Below, piece by piece: positions 32,657-35,629 of a stretch of DNA of 35,629 nt. Position 1 is the first letter of the stretch; the number at the start of each line of letters is the position of its first letter. The notes under the pieces were generated by a model. It ran no database searches and had not been told where the DNA came from. It saw only the letters and a program-made list of their open reading frames with translations. Source of the stretch: Algoriphagus sp. Lineage in GTDB: Bacteria > Bacteroidota > Bacteroidia > Cytophagales > Cyclobacteriaceae. The DNA is taken from NCBI GenBank assembly GCA_023653075.1, contig JAMNXQ010000021.1, positions 1 to 35,629 on the forward strand, written 5' to 3'. The position numbers were made by a program, and so were the translations under genes.

Positions 32657-33612
32657 GCAGCCTGAATAATCATCCAATAGATGGGCATCCCTAAGGTCAA
32701 GTTGAAAGGAAAAGTAACTGCTAATGCCATGGGAACATAAAGCCCCTCGTCAGCCTCAGGATTGGATAGTTTCATCGCTGCAGGGACGGCAATGTAGGAA
32801 GCAGAAGCAGCCAGAATAGCAAAAATTAGTCGGTCACCGGCCTCCGGGCTGATCCATTGGCTGACATAGGCAACAACTACCCCATTTATTAACGGAACCA
32901 AAATCGCAAACAGGGAAGAAAAATATCCGGTTTTAATAAATGCTTTCAGCTTTCTCCCACTTGTGATCCCCATATCCAGTAAGAAAACCGCCAAAAATCC
33001 TTTAAAAATATCCGTTACAAAGGGTTTAATGCCTTCGGCTTGCTTTTCATCGGCAATCAAGCCAATCACAAGACTTCCCAAAATCAAAAGCACCGATCCG
33101 TTGGTCAAGGCGTGAATGACGATTTGCTTCAGTCCCCCTTCGGTCTTCGTGGGTGTGAATTTGCGCAGCAAGATCATCCCTGAAATAATCGCAGGGGCTT
33201 CCATCAAGGCCATGACGGCTACCATGTATCCCCCAAAAGACACACCTTGCCCTTCCAAGAAAGCAGCAGCCGCCACAAAGGTAACCGCTGAAATAGATCC
33301 GTAAGCCGCGGCGATGGCAGCGGCATTGGGAACGCCCAGTTTCCGCTTGAGAAGAAAAAAAGTGTAAAAAGGAATGGAAGCAGAGAGAAAAACTCCAAAA
33401 CCTAGGGACCAAAGAATGGTATCGCTGAAGGCGCTATGGGAAAGCTCCTGCCCCCCCTTAAAGCCGATGGAGATCATCAAGTAGAGCGCAATGAACTTGG
33501 CGCTGGTGGCAGGAATCTCTAAATCACTTTTCAACCTAACTGCTAAGATCCCAAGTACAAAAAAGAGCAAACTTGGGTTGGTAAGGTTATTCAGAAGAAT
33601 TTGAAAATCCAT
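32653..33612 (-). CDS. Sodium-dependent bicarbonate transporter family permease (SbtA-like)
   Basis: A 319-aa membrane protein with about ten transmembrane segments and the family's inverted-repeat layout, including IGFKGGQELSHS in the first half and LLDMGITSGRKL and ASASYIAVPAAMKLSNPE in the second. SbtA proteins take up bicarbonate with sodium in cyanobacteria; homologues exist in marine Bacteroidota, where carbonate supply for anaplerotic carboxylation has been suggested. No adjacent SbtB-type PII protein is seen. ATG 33612 (MDFQILLNNLTNP) is preferred over 33642, since the extension is polar and would cross the intergenic operator region. It is divergent from a LysR regulator, the usual sign of regulator-target pairs. 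Confidence 0.87.
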   Translation of the reverse strand: MDFQILLNNLTNPSLLFFVLGILAVRLKSDLEIPATSAKFIALYLMISIGFKGGQELSHSAFSDTILWSLGFGVFLSASIPFYTFFLLKRKLGVPNAAAIAAAYGSISAVTFVAAAAFLEGQGVSFGGYMVAVMALMEAPAIISGMILLRKFTPTKTEGGLKQIVIHALTNGSVLLILGSLVIGLIADEKQAEGIKPFVTDIFKGFLAVFLLDMGITSGRKLKAFIKTGYFSSLFAILVPLINGVVVAYVSQWISPEAGDRLIFAILAASASYIAVPAAMKLSNPEADEGLYVPMALAVTFPFNLTLGMPIYWMIIQAA

Positions 33613-33653
33613 GGCACAAATATCACCCTTGCTGCTTTTCAAAAAAAATAAAA

Positions 33654-33677
33654 CATAATATTTTTTTATTCGTTATG
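33654..33677. promoter_or_regulatory. Possible LysR operator in the sbtA-lysR intergenic region
   Basis: CATAA-N14-TTATG, an interrupted palindrome in a very AT-rich 86-base spacer between the divergent genes. It is wider than the classic T-N11-A LysR box but lies where an autoregulatory site is expected. Confidence 0.35.
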
Positions 33678-33698
33678 CTTTTTGAATTAATTTACTTT

Positions 33699-34625
33699 AT
33701 GAATATCACCCTACACCAATTGAAGGCTTTTCAAGCCATTGCCAAGTTTCAAAGCATCACCAAGGCAGCTGAGGCAATGAGCATGACCCAACCCGCGGTC
33801 TCCATCCAATTGAAAAACTTACAAGAGCAGTTTGAAGTACCCCTGACCGAAATCATTGGGAAGCGAATTCACATCACCGAGTTTGGCCAGGAGTTGGTGG
33901 ATACAGCAGATCGAATTTTTGGAGAGTTGGGGCAGATCGAAGAAAAAATGCTGGAGCTCAAAGGCCTACTTGGTGGGAAGATTCGAATTTCAGCTGTTTC
34001 CACAGGAAAATACATCATCCCCTACTTGATGGCTGATTTTATGAAAATCCACCCCCACGTCGAAATCAGCCTAGAAGTTTCCAATCGATACAACGTGCTA
34101 ACCCACCTACAGGAAAACTCTACAGATTTGGCTTTGGTCTCCATTTGGCCAGACGAGCTGGATTTAGAAAGCATCCAATTGGCTGAAAATAAATGGTTTT
34201 TGGCTTGTTCCCCTGAAAAAAAAGCAAGCTATACTGCAGCCATTAAAGAGGGGAAATGGGAATTGGTCCCCTTCGTTCTTCGTGAAAAAGGGTCAGGAAC
34301 CAGAACCACAATGGAAAATTTTTTTCAAGAACGCGATATCCATGTAGGAAGTAAGCTGGAACTTTCCACCAATGAAGCGGTAAAGCAGGCAGTCATGGCA
34401 GGCTTGGGCGCCTCTTTACTCTCCAATTTTTCCATGGCACAAGAACTAAAGGAAGGGCGAATTGCCCTTTTGGAATTGCCAGACCTTCCAATAAAAGCAG
34501 ATTGGAACCTGATCTGGTTGAAGCAAAAAAAGCACTCTCCTGCAGTCAAAGCTTTTATCCGATGGCTTTCCGAAAATCGAAAAAAGGCACTTTCTACCCA
34601 CTTCCCTACCCTAGATAGCTTGTAA
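33699..34625 (+). CDS. LysR family transcriptional regulator
   Basis: A 308-aa regulator. The winged HTH spans about residues 3-62 (AIAKFQSITKAAEAMSMT followed by QPAVSIQLKNLQEQF). The effector-binding domain follows from about 90 (GKIRISAVSTGKYIIPYLM). ATG 33699 (MNITLHQLKAF) places the HTH at the normal distance; the upstream ATG 33675 would add eight hydrophobic residues. It is divergent from the SbtA-like transporter and probably controls it, as CbbR/CmpR-type regulators control carbon-uptake genes elsewhere; the effector is unknown. Confidence 0.9.
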   Translation: MNITLHQLKAFQAIAKFQSITKAAEAMSMTQPAVSIQLKNLQEQFEVPLTEIIGKRIHITEFGQELVDTADRIFGELGQIEEKMLELKGLLGGKIRISAVSTGKYIIPYLMADFMKIHPHVEISLEVSNRYNVLTHLQENSTDLALVSIWPDELDLESIQLAENKWFLACSPEKKASYTAAIKEGKWELVPFVLREKGSGTRTTMENFFQERDIHVGSKLELSTNEAVKQAVMAGLGASLLSNFSMAQELKEGRIALLELPDLPIKADWNLIWLKQKKHSPAVKAFIRWLSENRKKALSTHFPTLDSL

Positions 34626-34654
34626 GGAACTATCCTTCAGCTACCAAAAAATCC

Positions 34655-34662
34655 TATATTTG
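34655..34662 (+). promoter_or_regulatory. -7 box of fabD
   Basis: TATATTTG is an exact TAnnTTTG match, ending 26 bases before ATG 34689. No clear -33 TTG at normal spacing. Confidence 0.5.
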
Positions 34663-34688
34663 AGGCTTCAAAATCAGCATCAACCTAT

Positions 34689-35564
34689 ATGAAAGCGATT
34701 GTATTTCCGGGCCAGGGAGCCCAATTTCCAGGCATGGGCAAGTCCCTCTACGAAGAAAATCCAGAGGCCAAAGCCTTGTTTGAAAAAGCAAATGAGATCC
34801 TAGGTTTCCGAATCACAGATATTCTATTTGAAGGTTCCGAAGAAGAACTCAAGCAAACCAAAGTAACGCAGCCTGCCATCTTCTTACACTCGGTGATTTT
34901 GGCAAAAACTACACCTGACTTTGCTCCTGACATGGTTGCAGGACATTCCTTGGGCGAATTTTCTGCGCTAGTGGCCAATGGCGTCTTGAGCTTTGAGGAT
35001 GGACTAGCCTTGGTATTCCAGCGCGCCTTAGCGATGCAGGAAGCCTGTGAGATCAACCCTTCTTCCATGGCAGCAATCCTTGGCTTAGAAGACCAGGTGG
35101 TCGAAGATATCTGTGCTGGAATCTCTGGAGAAATCGTGGTGGCAGCCAACTACAACTGTCCAGGACAATTGGTGATCTCTGGATCCACCAAAGGTATTGA
35201 AATTGCCTGTGAACTTCTCAAAGCTGCGGGAGCAAAAAGAGCCTTACCCTTACCCGTAGGAGGTGCCTTCCACTCCCCATTGATGGAGCCCGCTCGAGAA
35301 AAACTTCAAAAAGCCATCGAGGAAACTCAGTTTCACACCCCAATCTGCCCTATTTACCAAAACGTTAGCACCACGGCAGTGACTGATGTAGTTGCAATCA
35401 AAGCAAACTTAATCGCTCAACTGACTGCCCCTGTAAAATGGACCCAATCTGTGCAACAGATGGTAGCTGATGGTGCTACTGAATTTGTGGAATGTGGACC
35501 TGGAAAAGTGCTCCAAGGGTTGGTCAAAAAAATCCATCCCGAAGCCATCGTATCAGGTCTTTAA
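34689..35564 (+). CDS. fabD: Malonyl-CoA:ACP transacylase
   Basis: A 291-aa acyltransferase loading malonate onto acyl carrier protein for fatty acid synthesis. The N-terminal GQGAQFPGMG is at 8-17, nucleophile S87 in GHSLGEFSALVA, the malonate-binding arginine R112 in FQRALAMQEA, and catalytic H195 in GGAFHSPLM. The length is normal (about 290-310). No other fab gene is adjacent, so it is a solitary copy, as in many Bacteroidota. It has its own promoter box and terminator. Confidence 0.97.
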   Translation: MKAIVFPGQGAQFPGMGKSLYEENPEAKALFEKANEILGFRITDILFEGSEEELKQTKVTQPAIFLHSVILAKTTPDFAPDMVAGHSLGEFSALVANGVLSFEDGLALVFQRALAMQEACEINPSSMAAILGLEDQVVEDICAGISGEIVVAANYNCPGQLVISGSTKGIEIACELLKAAGAKRALPLPVGGAFHSPLMEPAREKLQKAIEETQFHTPICPIYQNVSTTAVTDVVAIKANLIAQLTAPVKWTQSVQQMVADGATEFVECGPGKVLQGLVKKIHPEAIVSGL

Positions 35565-35572
35565 GTACAACG

Positions 35573-35599
35573 TCCCACCTTTAGCAGGTGGGATTTTTT
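35573..35599 (+). terminator. fabD rho-independent terminator
   Basis: TCCCACCT (35573-35580), loop TTAGC, AGGTGGGA (35586-35593), then six T. It begins 8 bases after the stop. Confidence 0.9.
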
Positions 35600-35629
35600 A
35601 TTCTTCCTGTTTCCAAACAGAAACTCGAC

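Noticed and set aside
34622..34637. AAGGA-ACTA-TCCTT as a lysR terminator
   Set aside because: Stem is only 5 bases and no T-run follows; too weak to call.

Overview
The window looks like a chromosomal segment of a Bacteroidota bacterium, most likely order Cytophagales (Cyclobacteriaceae or Algoriphagus-like). This is inferred from gene content, since no rRNA is present. Lineage signs are a type IX secretion type A sorting domain (1282-aa protein ending at 16800), a gliding-motility-associated C-terminal domain (926-aa protein ending at 32240), a SdhCAB operon with one b558-type cytochrome b, a NagB/PIG-L fusion, a PorT-type barrel, and promoters of the Bacteroidota type (TTG, about 19-20 bases, TAnnTTTG). 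No transposase, integrase, CRISPR array or phage gene was seen. It is mostly a housekeeping region with a few accessory surface genes.

Layout. 1-216: intergenic inverted-repeat element. 238-2176: class IV aminotransferase and an AT-rich orphan RhuM-family gene. 2266-4674 (minus): ATPase-permease-DUF3299-like operon, possibly metal-related. 4960-5841: sucD with a clear promoter and terminator. 5908-6281: dispersed non-coding repeats. 6371-11051: amino-sugar block (NagB/PIG-L fusion, ROK kinase) facing a Tat-exported Gfo/Idh/MocA oxidoreductase. 11193-12676: UbiA prenyltransferase and rhodanese lipoprotein. 12952-17253: very large secreted protein with calcium-loop motifs, four 81-residue tandem repeats and a T9SS tail, followed after 3 bases by a small lipoprotein. 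17333-17420 (minus): tRNA-Ser(GGA). 17510-19350 (minus): asparaginase and TatD. 19467-21566 (minus): small winged-helix-like protein, SpoIIE phosphatase and polysaccharide deacetylase. 21720-22906: ruvC and an outer-membrane barrel. 23197-25613: beta-helix lipoprotein and diheme cytochrome lipoprotein pair. 25660-29139 (minus): sdhCAB. 29460-32656: CHU_C surface protein overlapping a DCC thiol-disulfide protein. 32653-34625: SbtA-type bicarbonate transporter divergent from a LysR regulator. 34689-35564: fabD.

How they fit together. SucD and SdhCAB are adjacent steps of the TCA cycle. The NagB fusion and ROK kinase fit amino-sugar recycling. Several units pair an exported large protein with a small partner: 12952/16804, 23197/24501 and 29460/32240. 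The most interesting leads are the beta-helix/diheme pair, the mosaic T9SS protein with its lipoprotein partner, the His/acid-rich ABC operon, the phosphatase operon and the SbtA/LysR pair. None is proven here to be a new system.
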